Assembly (NCBI GenBank): GCA_030533445.1
Contig: CM060073.1
Location: 38,271,428-38,335,427, forward strand
Source: Cyprinodon diabolis
Lineage: Eukaryota; Chordata; Actinopteri; Cyprinodontiformes; Cyprinodontidae
Length of the DNA stretch: 64,000 nt
Reading direction: 5' to 3'
The notes under the pieces were generated by a model, which saw only the letters and a list, made by a program, of their open reading frames with translations, had not been told where the DNA came from and made no database searches. The translations under genes and the position numbers were made by a program. Below, in pieces: positions 17,429-31,689 of this stretch; position 1 is the first letter of the stretch, and each line of letters begins with the position of its first letter.

Positions 17429-17699
17429 TAAGGATTGTATCATTTCACAAGGAAGAATGAATTTACAATTTCAATCTATAATAAATAACACCAACTGTGA
17501 GGCTTAGTTTAAATTCATACACTAACTGTTCTTATGGACCAACATTTAAAAAATGTGTTTACACGCCCAAATATATATGCAACTCAAGTCATATTTGGTC
17601 AAGTGTTATTTATTAAGTTTCAGTTAAATCAGATTTTTCTGTATCTATAGATGATTATTCTCAGTAAAGATAACTTTACACCATCATTTAGAGCAATGG

Positions 17700-17870
17700 G
17701 CTCCAGCTCTAGTCCTTAATGGTCAGTCTCAGTATCAGACTTCTACAGAGCTCAATGACATGCTGAGGAGGTAATTCAGCCATTCAATTGGGGTGTGTCA
17801 GAGGGAGGATGCAATTCAAAGTTGCTTGAAAGTGTCTCTTAACTGCAGTTGAAAACCATCGACTTTAGAA
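17700..17870. repeat. Decayed copy of a common teleost foldback-type repeat
   Basis: Contains GACATGCTGAGGAGGTAATT and CAGCCATTCAATTGGGGTGT, the central block of a widespread fish repeat with palindromic arms (GGACTGGAGTTTGAGACC type). The arms here are heavily mutated. Confidence 0.5.
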
Positions 17871-20800
17871 GGTGATGATGAATTAAAAAAAAGATCCAAA
17901 ATGAACACCAAATCAACAGCTAATGAATGCAATTGCCCATAAGGTCAATCCAAACCTTGAAAACAAAAACAAAAATCTAAAGGATAACGATTGAGCTCCT
18001 TGGTCATTATAAGAAAAATATGTCTGTTGAGTGAAGGGCCTATTCCCAACACTCTGTTGGCGCAGTTAAAGGCAGAGGGTCACCACATTAAGGGCTGTCC
18101 CAAACCATGTAGTGGGTAGGGCGTTAAATAGCCCTTAAATAGCATTTGGATTTTGACAGTGGGTGTAACGACTAACTAATGGTGGAGGAAACACATGCAT
18201 TCAAACGTAAGTTCTGCTAGTTTGTTGCATCTTCCTCACACTGACAGAAAGTCACAAGTCAGGAAAAGAAACACAGGCGCCATTAATTCCAAAAGGGAAG
18301 GTCCTCTTTTAAATATTTGACTGTCTATGTTTATTTCTAAGAAAGGGGCAAACGATGTCATATCAACCTGCACCACAGAGCTACAGCCATGCACATGATG
18401 CATCAGTAGATGTAGCAACTTTTTCCTTTCCGTTGGAGGGAAAAGGCGCCCTCTACAGCTGTGAGTGTGACTTCGTTAAGAGGTAGTGCTTAGAGAGCAG
18501 TTGAGATTTTGCCAAGGTGTCAAATATAAAGCAGTGCGGTGTCACCATAAAGCTTCTTAAAAGGCCTGACCTTATTACACTGAAAGTAAAGAGTATTGTT
18601 TAAAGAAAAACACATGACAGGAAGCAAAATAGTTCAAGTTATGGATTTTGTAAATTCAGGTAACCATGGAAAACAACAACAACAAAAAAACATCTCTATT
18701 TCAAAAGTCCCAAAAGATCCAAAATGACAACACAAAAACAACTTTCCATGAAAATGTTCAGAGAGCAGATTTAAGAGCAGGTGAAAAATCAACTAGTACA
18801 AACAACCCCCCCACCCCTCAACAAATACAAGGGAGTTAACACATTGTTAAAGAGAATGACTGTATAATGCACCAGATCTGGCAACAGGTGATGTTCTTCA
18901 TGAATGATCCGAGCGCTATTTCTCTCTTCAGGTTTTTTAGTTTCATAACATTTGCTGCTCAATCTAGCCCTTTAATGAGGAAGCAGATGTGCTCACATTT
19001 GCAAAACAAACTGGCTGAAAATAGTCTACACTGGCACTGTGCCTGGGTTTCTGCATCTAGATTTGAGCTGCTGCAGTAGAATTTGACAAATAACATTTTG
19101 GAAAACCTTCCTTAAAACAAGCACACAACCAAGCAAATCACTACTGACTTAAATCTTGCTCTGAATGAACTCTATTGGTTGGGGTCCTTTTTGTATAAGA
19201 GGCTCTCAATTTACTTGGATTATGTGCACCTTCACTCCTCTATTTTTAGACAAAATGCCAAATTTCCTTCTGTCTGAAAAGGGGACTTTGACACACTTAG
19301 CACAAGTCCAATCCCTTTTCTCATTAGCCTAGATAACATTCTTCAGACATTATCTTTATACCGCTCTTTTTCTTCCAAACAAGTGTTTGTCAATAAGCAC
19401 AGACGCAGCACTTTGTGTTTAGCCAGCTTTTCAGCAATGACCTTTTGAGACTTACCCTGCTTTTGGTCTATCTGTGGACTACTGTCAAGTCAGCAGTCTT
19501 CCCCATGTTCATGTAGGCCATGCAATAAGTTAACAGTCCTTTTTTATCAGTTGCATGTACTATTCAGAATTTCCATTAAAGCAAAATTGGATGTGAATAA
19601 GCTCCAAGAAATAAAATCACTACAAACATAACTAAACACCCAAATAGATCACTGTCTGGGAAAAAACTATATGTTAAAAATTTTGAAATAGAGATACTGA
19701 ATAAAGATATATTTTTTTTTTACTTAATTTACATCTAAGCTTTTGTTGGGAAAATGGAACATCTATCTACCAAATTGCTATCATTATTATTCATGCTGGC
19801 TCACTGTCTCCACCTACTTTGAAAAGCAAACACATCACAGATGTTACTATCAGGGTTTCTAACCCACAGGGGAAAAGTCAGCTCTGTGGTTGAATTCTCG
19901 TGGCAAAGGGCATCACACTGGATGATCTCTGATCCTTGAACCACCTGGTCCTCAAGCTTTAAGTCATTAATAATAGTCCCAACAACTAAGCATGGAACAT
20001 ATTTTTCTACACTTTGACACATAGATTACCAACTTTCACTGTCCACTTTTACAGAGTATTGTTAGAGATGGGAACTCTGGTGAAGCAAAGGAGAGAGGAT
20101 GAAGATGTTTATCACTCCAAAAATAAGAGAGGAAAAAGATTGAAAGACAAACCTAATGTGAAACGATGAGGAGAATCAAAGCACCAATAGTGAGACTGTA
20201 TATCAAAAATGGCAGGACTTTCTAGAAGAATAGAGAGAGTATGTTCAGTCACTGTGGATGTCATTCAAAATTGAGACCTAAACAAACCATCAGTTTTCTT
20301 TGTCACCCTGGTGAGCAGTCACTGACATGGCTGTGTTTTACTGAGCTGTCTGTCTGCTACTTAATCTACAGACCCCACTATCACTCTCAGATATCAGCAT
20401 CCAGCTCTGACAATGGAACAGTGTAATGAAACAATAGATTTTACTTACTGCCAGGCCAAACTAAGCACCCATCTCTTGCCGAGCCCCCATAGAGTCATCC
20501 ATCCAGTCCTGAAGGAGGCAAACAGCCAGGCGCGTGTGTGTATGCATGAAGGGACAAGGAGCAAATACAAACACTCTCACCCCGGCCAGGAGGGTCTGCT
20601 AACCATCCCGTTAAAAGGGGGTGGGTCTTCCTGCTTGTCTACTAAGCTTGTGCCAAGTTTTGCATCATAACTGATATGGAAATTCTGTTGTGTATCTGTG
20701 TGCACCAAAAGTGAGTGTGTGTGAGAGAGACCTCCCACTCCTCCCAGGGGAGCTGGTGTATAACATGTGCTCCCATAGAACTGGCGTGTGCCGCTCAAGT

Positions 20801-22842
20801 GATTAAGTCCCAGCTTTCACAAAAGATCTTTTACACCTTCGGTGCGACCCCCTCTTCTCTCTGCATACCCCTCCTCTTTTTGTGCATCGACTAACTGTGT
20901 AATAACCATTCATCCTTCCCTCTCTCCCTCCTCCTGTTAGTCCCTCCTTCTACCCATCCATCCCACTGGCCGCCCTGCACCCACCCTCAACAAACAGTTC
21001 ATCTGCAAGAGGAAAAAAGGCGCTTGCCCTCTATCTTTTAGCTCTTTGTCTGATGAAGTGTGCCCTCTTTGTGCAAACTCTTCTGTGGTATTTGATGCAT
21101 CCCCCCAACTGCCCAGAATCGTATTTGCGTGTTAAATAAATGACTTCTCCTGAAAATTAGATGGCCACCATTCTGAATTTATGACCACAAGCTGTTAGAA
21201 CTCCTGGTTTTGAGATCATTTTCATCTTCACACATGTTCAACACAGTTTCGCAGAAGCAGTAGAGTGTTAATAATGTATTCTGACAAATTGCACAATGAA
21301 TGCAATAAAAAGGCAGAAAACAAAACCACTGGACATCAACAAAAAATGAAACCTCCACCTTTCACCCTTTTGTGTTACAATTAGGATAATTTATCAGACA
21401 TTTTTTTGTATTTAGACTTTATATTACAATGCTCTTTTAAACTGTGTATAGATAACTGCACAAACCTTTACATCATTTTACATCAGACAATCTGAAACCT
21501 TAAAATGTTTGCAGAATCTTTTGACCCACTTATCCAGCACTTTCTAGCATCTCTGCCGATCTGCTTTAATCTCTGCTGTAGTCTTCATTCCCCCTTTCAG
21601 ATGACTGCACTCCTTGGATCAGTTTTATTCAGACTCTGAAGCCTCTTAGCTGGAACAATTACACTATCACCCGCCTGCTTTTCCAAAGTAACCAATTTTA
21701 CATCTATTTGATGCAATATATTTTTATGCTGTTCAAGCAATTAAAATTTTAGCAGGTGATCCCGATAGTCTGACCTATCAGATTTTTGGGGAATTGTTTG
21801 ATTTAAGACCCTGCTTAGCTGGGAAAAGTGTGTCTGTGTGTATGTGTATGCATATATCTAATTTCATATCTGACTGGCTCCAGGTTTGCCTTTGTCTGGA
21901 CAAAAGAGGGTTGTGCACAATGAATATGTTTGTGCAAGTGTGTGTTTGTGACCAGAGGAGGGGTTATCTGTGTGCTGGGGTAGCATGGGAGGGGCAGTCG
22001 ACCTTGCTATTTGAGCCCCAGCTGATCTGGCTGACACAAAACGCTGTCCCCCCAGTGTAAGACTTGCTGACAATGGACCATCTACTAGGCGACCAAAAAT
22101 ACACTCACTTTCATGCAGCATTGCCAATTGTTTAGCACAGAGCGATAGGCAACAGTGTGTAAGAAAGTTCCTGGATTTATACCTGTCTAACAATGACCAT
22201 AAAATTCTGCTTTCACTGTACTTCTGTACACTGCTGCTACGCCAGATGGCATCTCTTTAATTCACATTGTCTATATGGTAATTTCCAACAGATGCATGTG
22301 TAATCTATTATCTAGTTCAATGTCTGTTTTTTTAGGTCAATCTCATTTTATGTTTTTTTGTGTATGTCTGCAGTCTTAAGCATGTCTAGAACCTTATACA
22401 GCATTTGATTTTAATTAAAGTCAAAGCCTGAAGGTTTTTATTCTTCTTGTTAAACATGATTCTATTCATTTTGTTTTTTTTATTGAGCTGTTCATTTTGA
22501 AAACCTCAAGCAAATTCAGAAAAAAAATGGCTTACACAGACTAAATCACGGCAAGTATGGGATCAGGATCCAAATCAAAGCATTTTCAAATAGTTGTAGG
22601 CCTCCTGACTAAATTAATCTCCTCATACCCGTAGTTGGTATACTGTCCAGGAATTTCTGTTTACAACAAATGTACAGTACTTCTTCTAAAACTGGGTTGC
22701 GAAGACCTTTTTTCCTTACCAGATCAGTTGCCTTTACTCTCACATTAATGTTAATAAATTGTATTATTTAATACTGCCTTGACTCAATGATTTCAGCTAC
22801 AACCACTTTAACTATTCAAGTTAGGGTTTCTTAAAGGATTAG

Positions 22843-22990
22843 AAATGTGTTTACGGTCATATTTGACCATTGCTTGTGAGGTCAGAAATCAATATAAGAG
22901 AAGAGAGGCCTTGCATGCAGTCTTTGCTCTAGGTCATCCCAAAGGCCTTCTACGAGTTAAAGTCAGGGCTCTGTGCTGACTATGTTCCCC
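22843..22990 (-). mobile_element. Decayed fragment related to the Tc1-like element at 228-1475
   Basis: Ordered blocks GTGAGGTCA, AGAGGCCTTGC, GTCATCCCAAAGG and GTCAGGGCTCTGTGC match the 3' transposase region of the intact copy (around 390-530). Frame and ends are lost. Confidence 0.6.
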
Positions 22991-25900
22991 ACGCAAAATT
23001 TCTCTTATATATTGCTCTTTTTCCAGAGGCTCTTTTAAGGCTCCATCTCAGTTAGCTTGTTGTGTGAACCGTTCCATCCTTGTTTTTTCTAGTAAGGTAC
23101 CTGTTTTTTTTTGTAGCTGCTCCAGATCAGGGCCGAACAAGGAGACGATGTGACGTGAACAGCAGCTGTTCACTAATTGGCAATGGGAGTGATAACCCAT
23201 TTGTTTGCAGCAGCAAAAATCCATATTGAGGTGTATGACAATAAAGGATTTTATAACACAGCATTATGGGAAAAAAGTAAAAACAAAAACTCCAGAGTGC
23301 CTACAAAAATAAGCACAATAGATGGAGTGGGTTGAATTAAAAGACAAGTGTGACGATTCTTAACATCTGTATGGTTTCTTACAGAGTGGTATGTCTGTGG
23401 GCTGAAAGAAGAAGAAAAGAACATGCTAGCCTAAATCAGCTGTTCAGACGCACATATATTTCTCCAGAAAAACACAAAACCAAACTGCAATGCCCATACA
23501 AAACACGTGTCTCTGCAGGTAGCTTCATTCAAGCAATAATTCAGTGAGTCAGATGAAACACAATAAAGCAGAGTGAGGGGGACCAGAGCAAAACAAACTG
23601 GATCAGAAAAGGAGCATATGTCTCTTCTGATGTGCTAAATTATCATCATGTCCTTTCACTGAAGCAGTAAGGCCAAGCTCAACACCTTAAAAACTGTTTA
23701 AAAACCCAGCGTCATCTCTCCACCAAGAGATGAAATAAAAATCTAAACTAATCCATTGGATTACAAGGTAGGCCGATTTGGCACTCCAGAAAACAGATAT
23801 ACACTGCTCTAATGCCAAGGGGAGTCATCTATAAACCATTGCCTTCAACACATTAGGTTGCATTTGATGCAGCTGGATGCAGCTACGTGAACATGGAACC
23901 ATATTCCTTCAATCTCTAAGCACAGTTACTCTTGTTTCTGTGTGCTCACTTTATTGGATTATTCACCGCTGACAAAATCAAATTGTACATATTGGGTTAA
24001 TCCTTTCATGATACAACAGAAAGAGACTTATTCTTTCACCACTGTTGTCTGAGTGCTCAAATTATTTTACATATGCTAATGGAGTTTATTGGAATGCCTG
24101 AGTTCAAGTTTTAGATGTGTGAGGAAATAATCTTGCTTTACAAGTGTGGGTTTGAAAACAAGGTTTTCTTGAACAAACTCCTGCTGTAAAACAATAGAAA
24201 TCTCCTTTTACCAAGAAAATTAAGATGGTCAATTTTATCACATTACGAAATGTGATTTGTTATTTTACTGCAGTTTAATATGACTAAATCTTCAAGCAAA
24301 TGCCATATGTTTTAAGTTTTCCTGTAATCATCTATTAACAACTCTAGCAGTGCTTGTTACCTTATATGAAACAAAAGTTACTTTGAAAGACATTCAATCT
24401 AGTTTAAACTATTTTGAAGGAAGGAAACTTTTTTACAATAATACATTTATTAAAAATTAATGGCACAAACTGTATCATTTAGTATATTTCTAATGTGTTG
24501 CTATCTTTAGCTTCCTGAAAGAAGGATAGAATAGAAAAATATATATGAAAATATTTTTGAATATAACTTTGAAAATATACTATTTATTTAAAAACAAAAT
24601 TAATAGTGTGACTGAAGAATAGCTCTAATTTTAAAGGGAAGCTGTTCAATGACATACAAGCAAAATGTTGTACATATTCCTCCAAAAGCTATGTCACATT
24701 ATTAGATGACTATAATGATCTGTTGCTCATAAAAACTAACTAATGATTTACAGGTAATGGTAAATCCCGCCCCCAGGCATGACAGTACAAATTTCATCAT
24801 AACATCTAGGAGAGGAAAACAGCTCATGCTTGACAACAGAAAGTATATAACACTGGAGACTAAAAGGGCTGCTAGGCTGAATTATTGAGAGGTAATACTC
24901 TCTTTTTCTCTATCACCCTCAACAGCTTGTCAAGGTCCGACTCTCTCTCTCTCGTATACGCACACAGAGCCACAACCAAAACCATGACTGATATGTGTGG
25001 ATGAGTAATATGGCCCCCAGCAGAAAATCAACTAAGGATGATGTGTGGGTTAGGGACAGTCATTTATCTTTCACTTTCACTGATAACATGTCTATCTGGT
25101 GACAAACTTCATCCACATTCTCATACTTAGACACACACACACACAATGGCATCCAATATCAGCTAATTGGGTAATCCTTTTAGTGCATTGTAAAGGAGAT
25201 TGAGCATGAATGGAGCTTCAGTGGAGAAGTGCAGAAAACCAGACACTCATTACAGCCCCAGAGTGAAGGAGATGAAGTACCAGGCACAGAATGAGGGGCA
25301 CGAGCAGAAAGAGTAAGAGACAGAGATGGAGAGACAGGGAGTCCGAGAGATATTTGTATTCTGTGCTGCTAAACTTGTATTATATATTGATAACTGCTGC
25401 CAAGCATACAGTTGATGTTTCTTCTGTTCAGAGTGCACAGAAAGACTCATTCCTAAGCCAGTGAGTAAACATTTATAACTCATTATTTTGATCTCAGCGT
25501 GTTCTGCTGCAGGCGCATGGCTGAATCTTTGATAAGGGGCCAGCTTTCAGTGAAGGACCCCCCTGTTGAAATTAGATTGCATTCAAACACCGTTATGTGC
25601 ATCCAGATGAGACATTAGGTCGTCTAAACGATCAACCTCCTTGGGTGTTAATAGATAAGGAGGTTCTGTGAATCACTGGCCGGATTTGTGTGGCTGGCAA
25701 AGTAGCGTTTCTGAAGTACATGCATTTGCATAACCCTGTCAGTTAGGGTAAAGCTGAAAATGTATTTTTAATGGAGTCTAAATGAGAGCATTTAGTCCTA
25801 TAAGAATGGGAAGGAAGGCAGATAAGTTTCGGAAGTCCTGAAGTAACAAAATCAGACAGGTTTCAAGGTTCTATAGTAAAAAAAAAAATCTTCCACAAAG

Positions 25901-26339
25901 TTCATCTTTATCTTGATGAGGGTAATTCGTAGTTATACAATGGAATAAATGTCCTAAATTTTAATGGAGAGATGTAAGCCTTCTCTGGATTGATTCAGCA
26001 ATCCAAGGTCAGTGCTGTTGTCATAAAATATTTACTTATTCCATCAGAGAGAAGTTGTTGAGGGCGCAGTGTACCAAGCAACATTATTTTTAGGTGCTCC
26101 AAAGTATTGTTCATGCATTAACCATGAATATATACTTTCCCCATTTTTTCCATTAAAAAACTAGTTATGTGTGCAAGCTATAAAATCAACATTTTATTAA
26201 TTTTATTGCATCTTCTATTAGCACTATTGAACAATTGACACTTATAGGTTTACAAAAAATGAACTTTGATTTTGACTTTGAAGGATTTTGAATGTTAGCA
26301 AATAAATACATTGCAAATGTAATTAAGATTATGTATGTA

Positions 26340-26545
26340 CAGTGGGGCAAAAAAGTATTTAGTCAGCCACCAATAGTGCAAGTTCTCCCACTTAAAAAGA
26401 TGAGAGAGGCCGGTAATTTTCATCATAGATATACCTCATCTATGAGAGACAAAATGAGAAAAAAAAAATCCAGAAAATCACATTGTCTGATTTTTAAAGA
26501 ATTTATTTGCAAAATATGGTGGGAAATAAGTATTTGGTCAGTTAC
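26340..26545 (+). repeat. Left long inverted repeat (IR/DR) of Tc1-like element
   Basis: Outer motif AAAAAAGTATTTAGTCA at 26350-26366 and inner motif AAATAAGTATTTGGTCA near 26524-26540. Nearly identical to the reverse complement of 27727-27931. Confidence 0.88.
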
Positions 26546-26706
26546 AAACAAGCAAGATTTCTGGCTCTCACAGACCTGTAACTTCTTCTGTAAGAGGCTC
26601 CTCTGTCCTCCACTCGTTACCTTCATTAATGGCACCTGTTTAAACCCGTTATCAGTATAAAAGACACCTGTCCACAACCTCAAACAGTCACACTCTAAAC
26701 TCCACC

Positions 26707-27715
26707 ATGGCCAAAACTAGAGAGCTGTCAAAGGACACCCGAAACAAAATTATAGACCTGCACCAGGCTGGGAAGTCTGAATCTGCAATAGGTAAACAGC
26801 TTGGTGTGAAGAAATCAACTGTGGGATCAATTATTAGAAAATGGAAAACATACAAGACCACTGATAATCTTCCTCGATCTGGGGCTCCACGCAAGATCTC
26901 ACCCCGTGGGGTCAAAATGATCACAAGAACGGTGAGTAAAAAACCCAGAACCACACGGGGGGACCTAGTGAATGACCTGCAGAGAGCTGGGACCAAAGTA
27001 ACAAAGGCTACCATCAGTAACACACTACGCCGCCAGAGACTCAAATCCTGCAGTGCCAGACGCGTCCCCCTGCTTAAGCCAGTACATGTCAAGGCCCGTC
27101 TCAAGTTTGCTTGAGAGCATTTGGATGATCCAGACGATGACTGGGAGAATATCATATGGTCAGATGAAACCAAAATAGAACTTTTTGGTAAAAACTCTAC
27201 TCATCGTGTTTGGAGGAGAGAGAATGCTGAGTTGCATCCAAAGAACACCATACCTGCAGTGAAGCATGGGGGTGGAAACATCATGCTTTGGGGCTGTTTT
27301 TCTGCTAAGGGACCAGGACGACTGATCCGTGTGAAGAAAAGAATGAATGGGGCCATGTATCGTCAAATTTTGACTGAAAACCTCCTTCCATCAGCAAGGG
27401 CATTGAAGATGAAACGTGGCTGGGTCTTTCAGCATGACAATGATCCCAAACACACCACCCGGGTAACGGAGGAGTGGCTTCGTAAGAAGCATTTCAAGGT
27501 CCTGGAGTGGCCTAGCCAGTCTCCAGATCTCAACCCCATAGAAAATCTTTGGAGGGAGTTGAAAGGGAGTTGTTGCCCAGTGACAGCCCCAGAACATCAC
27601 TGCTCTAGAGGAATGGGCCAAAATACCAGCAACAGTGTGTGAAAACCTTGTGAAGACTTACAGAAAACGTTTGATCTCTGTCATTGCCAACAAAGGGTAT
27701 ATAACAAAGTATTGA
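26707..27715 (+). pseudogene. Broken Tc1-family DD34E transposase
   Basis: It starts [16 protein letters not shown] at 26707 and runs 135 codons with both helix-turn-helix units. TGA at 27112-27114 then stops it where related copies have CGA (Arg). The same frame continues at 27115 with [25 protein letters not shown] (first D), [23 protein letters not shown] (second D) and [11 protein letters not shown] (E, 34 residues on). Near 27565-27570 the frame shifts, and in the new frame a further TGA at about 27577 again falls where CGA is expected. Family-type sequence then resumes and ends NKGYITKY before TGA at 27713-27715. So there are two nonsense changes, both consistent with CpG decay, and one frameshift. 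Confidence 0.9.
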
Positions 27716-27726
27716 GATGAACTTTT

Positions 27727-27931
27727 GTTATTGACCAAATACTTATTTTCCACCATATTTTGCAAATAAATTCTTTAAAAATCAGACAATGGGATTTTCT
27801 TCTTCTTTTTTTCTCATTTTGTCTCTCATAGTTGAGGTATATCTATGATGAAAATTACCGGCCTCTCTCATCTTTTTAAGTGGGAGAACTTGCACTATTG
27901 GTGGCTGACTAAATACTTTTTTGCCCCACTG
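27727..27931 (-). repeat. Right long inverted repeat (IR/DR) of Tc1-like element
   Basis: Partner of 26340-26545. The main differences are in an A-rich stretch and a few substitutions. Confidence 0.88.
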
Positions 27932-30891
27932 TATATATAGTGTTCATTAATAGGAGCATTAGCTGCTGTATTTTAGTAACATCAGATTTGAATTTAACTA
28001 AGGTGATACTTATTCAACATTATTCTCATTCCTTGGGTATCATTTCTACTATGGAGCAAAAAGGCTGACATGTCTCGATATTTGTGATTTACTAATTGTA
28101 AAGAATTGTCCGCTCTCCAAAATTCAGTATTGGAGTAAAGAAATTAAGTTGGTAACCAGCTTCAGTGCATTTAGAAAAGGCGTTAAAGTAAAACTTGTCA
28201 ATAACTTAGACTTAAGCAACTTTTTGTACAGCTTTCCATACAATAAATTAACATTTGCATTTCATAAAGTGCAGCAGTGATCAAATGTAAACAGTGTGGA
28301 AGAAAAAACATGGTGCAAAAAACGCATTGATATGGAAGATCAGAGCATTAATATATATAGTGCAGTGTTTTGGTTTGGTGTTAACAGTGGGATGCAGAGT
28401 CTGTGACATGATTAAGACTTTTTCAACATAATAATGAGCTTCGTTAACTTATTTTCATTGAAGGAAAAATCTTAGTTTTTTTATGGAAAGGGTTTACAAG
28501 CCACACTATAGATATAATGGCTTATTACTATTTAAGAAATGCTTAAAGTTTCAAGTCTTTTAGCTTTAATACTAATACTAATTCCAAACATACTAGATAA
28601 GCTAATCATACTAGATAAAATAAGCTTCTTTCTCACACTGAGGCAGTTGTTATAAGTAGGACAAACTAGAGGAGCAAATTAAGTTAATAATCTAAATTAT
28701 CCTGAGCAAGTGCAAGTTTGAGATTAGTTGGAATTTACTTGATTTATTGAAATCACACTGTCTAATCTATAGCTATTAAACACACATATCTTCTACTCCA
28801 AAATAATGAGCTAAATAGACTCACATTAAGTATTTTCAAATTGTAAAAACAACTTTTATTTGGGTTAAATATCAAACCCTTTATCATGAATGTTTTGATG
28901 CACTTACTTATACTTTAATCTGAAAATTAACTTTTGCTTTCTATATGTATCAGATTTCCGTTTCATATTTTTTATCCAGATATGAGTAAATACAGTTTTA
29001 AAAAAATCCCTTTCATTATCTCATCAGCAAAATATACCTCCTTACAGCAGTGTCACAGAGAGAGGATATTCACACATTGGTGGAAAAGAAGAAAAGATGA
29101 CTTTCCTGGCACCAGGACCCTCTGACCTGCAAGCTGAATACTCTGATAAGGTTGTCATTCTTGAGCATAACCATCCTCCTATCCTCCTTAGCTTCTTAGC
29201 CTGTGGCTGTGCGTGTATGTGTGTCTGAGGGTGGTGTAATGTGGGAGTACAATGAGCTCATATTCAACGGTCTGTATCATTCTGAAACCAGCTGGAAATA
29301 TGTACTGCTGAAGATACCTGTGCTCAGCTATAAAATAACCCCCCCCCATGACCTCTGTGATTCCAATTGTTAACTCAACTAAAACTCCACATGTTATTTA
29401 GGCATTTGAGGCTCTCCGTTATTACAGAAGCAACTGCTGTTTAAGATATAAGTATGCAAACCATAGCAGAAACATTTCTACTATAAAAAGTTTAGCCTCA
29501 TAGATATCAGGGGATGCTGTGCTTCCCTGACGGAGCCTTCATTCATTAGAGGATGATCCTTGGTTTGATATCTGGGACAGTTATTTCCAGCACTGTCTTC
29601 TTTAGAAGGTCAGCAGCTTACACTAATTGTCATGTTGTACATTAATGGAGCAAAGAGTTAAACTCATAGAGGGATAGACTACTCTGAAAAAGGAAACTTG
29701 CCACACATTCCTAAAGTCCACAGCTAAAGAACAAATGTTCATTAAGATAACGAAAGCACCACCTCTGCCCTTGTGATCTACTTACTCCCCCCTTGTTCAC
29801 TATAATGGTATTACAGAGCAAACTGTGGAAAGACAAGCCTGAACAAATGGGCTTTACTTACCAGGTTACTTTGTCACCAGCACAATGTGGAGCAATTCCT
29901 AAATCCTACATGCCTGAACGTATTCCTTGCTGTACACAGGTGCGACACTGCTGTAGTATTGCAACAGATCTCTTATTTTACTTGCGTTTTATAAGACCAA
30001 GCAGGAATATTTAAGTTCTAGCAAATGCATGGACAAATCAACTTCATGGTTAAAACTGTTTCTTTTTTTCTTTTAGGTAAATGAAAGATCGGTTAAAAGT
30101 TAAATGAATGAATGCTCACATTTTTTGTATAAAAACTAGGAAAGAGTTTGGAGTGCTCTGACGTTAGAAAACTTTGAGCAACTCTCAAGCTGTGTCCATA
30201 ACTATTTATTCCATTTAAAATCCAGTCAATCAATCCTACCTTCTAGTCCCCGCAGAGCAGACTTACCTCCATTAAGGTATGTGTGCCCTCACAGTAGCAG
30301 TCAGTGCCGCTGCCATTCTAGACAAACAGCCATTAGCTGAATACAGACTTGCAGAATTAATGTAGGATAAAAAAAAAGAAAAAAAAAAAGAAAGAGATCT
30401 CTGCTTTTATTGCTGAGGTTCTTTCTAGCTAAACTCGTCACACTGTTTCAGCAGTCAGTATGAGACTGGCCTAGCTCCCATATAGTGAACACTGTCACAT
30501 TCCTCCATAAACACTGCTTCCCTTTCTCTCCTTTCTGTATCCTCGTTGCCTCCCCTCCTGAACTCCCTCCCACTTCAGTCTGAACATCCACCACCCTGCT
30601 CCGTCCTCCTTCCCATTGTTTCTTTTTATTTAGTTTTGGTCAACTCATCTATACATTTCTCATTCACTGTGGATTCTTTCAGTGTTATTTTCACGTTTAA
30701 ATGTTTAATTTCTTGAATCTTTGCATCCCTGTAACTCTCTCTCTCTTTGAACCAGTCTTTTTTTTTCACATTGGTTTTTACCTTCTGCTTCTCTTTTCCT
30801 GCCAATAAATTACCTCACTGTCTCTGTATGCATACAGACGGTAACACCTCACCCCTGGCAACACTACGGAGCCCCACACTGTTTATCATTG

Positions 30892-30893
<2 letters not shown>

Positions 30894-30974
<81 letters not shown>
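30894..30974. repeat. (TA)n microsatellite, about 80 bp
   Basis: Uninterrupted alternating TA. The open frames of repeated Ile-Tyr across it are artefacts of the repeat. Confidence 0.95.
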
Positions 30975-30980
<6 letters not shown>

Positions 30981-31689
30981 AAAAGAAAGTTTAAGGCTGT
31001 GAAAACCATACATTTTTTTTACATTGTGTCACTCTGGAAGCACAGACACCAACCTCTTTCACTGGAATTATTTTTTTACGTAGTAAAGAAATAGAAAATT
31101 CCAAATATTCCAATATTTTACACATCAAAATCAAAAGTGCGTGTGTTATATTTTCTTTTCTCTTTAACAAAACCTTTATATAAAATCCAGTTTAACCACT
31201 GCCTGCTGAAGTCACCACAATAGAACAAAGACTCTAACAGCTTGTAATCCAATCTTAGTATAAAAAAAGTCTAATGACCACATCAGACAGGATAGGGACA
31301 AAAACATTAAAACAAATGAAATCAAAGAAACATCATAATATGAATTCCATCATAAAAATGAAAAGAGTATCATAGAATGCACACTTAACAAGGCAGATTT
31401 ATCCATCCAGACTGGCAGCTCCTGAAATGATCCAGTGAAGCATTCTAAACTTATTGTACCTCTGGACAGGCAGCAGAGATTTTAAACTCATCTGGGAAGA
31501 TCCTTTGTGGTGAAATCCACACCTCTGAGCATTAAAAAAAGTAGTTATTGGAAAACTCTGTTAAAAGAATGTCTGTTTGTAGGTTGCAACAAGCTATGAA
31601 GGGAAGGTTGTTGGGGTCAGATTATTTTTTGGCGCATAATTTGACCCATTTCAAATTATTTTTGTGGTAAAACTTACATACCTCAACCT

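Larger units (their letters stand above)
16722..26339. other. Upstream flank of lzts1, no coding gene seen
   Basis: AT-rich DNA of about 9.6 kb. It contains decayed interspersed repeats at 17150-17428, 17700-17870 and 22843-22990 and short CA-rich stretches. Non-coding first exons and the promoter of lzts1 may lie here, but no convincing promoter or CpG-rich block was recognised. Confidence 0.45.
26340..27931 (+). mobile_element. Tc1-like transposon with long inverted repeats, inactive
   Basis: The element is 1,592 bp, starting CAGTGGGGCAAAAAAGTATT and ending in its reverse complement, flanked by TA at 26338-26339 and 27932-27933. The inverted repeats are about 205 bp (26340-26545 and 27727-27931) with few differences. 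Each has an outer and an inner copy of the AAGTATTTRGTCA motif, the IR/DR arrangement of transposase-binding sites seen in Sleeping Beauty-like families. The internal gene is broken. Confidence 0.93.

Noticed and set aside
30747..31094. Open frames rich in Ile-Tyr on both strands
   Set aside because: They are translations of the (TA)n microsatellite.
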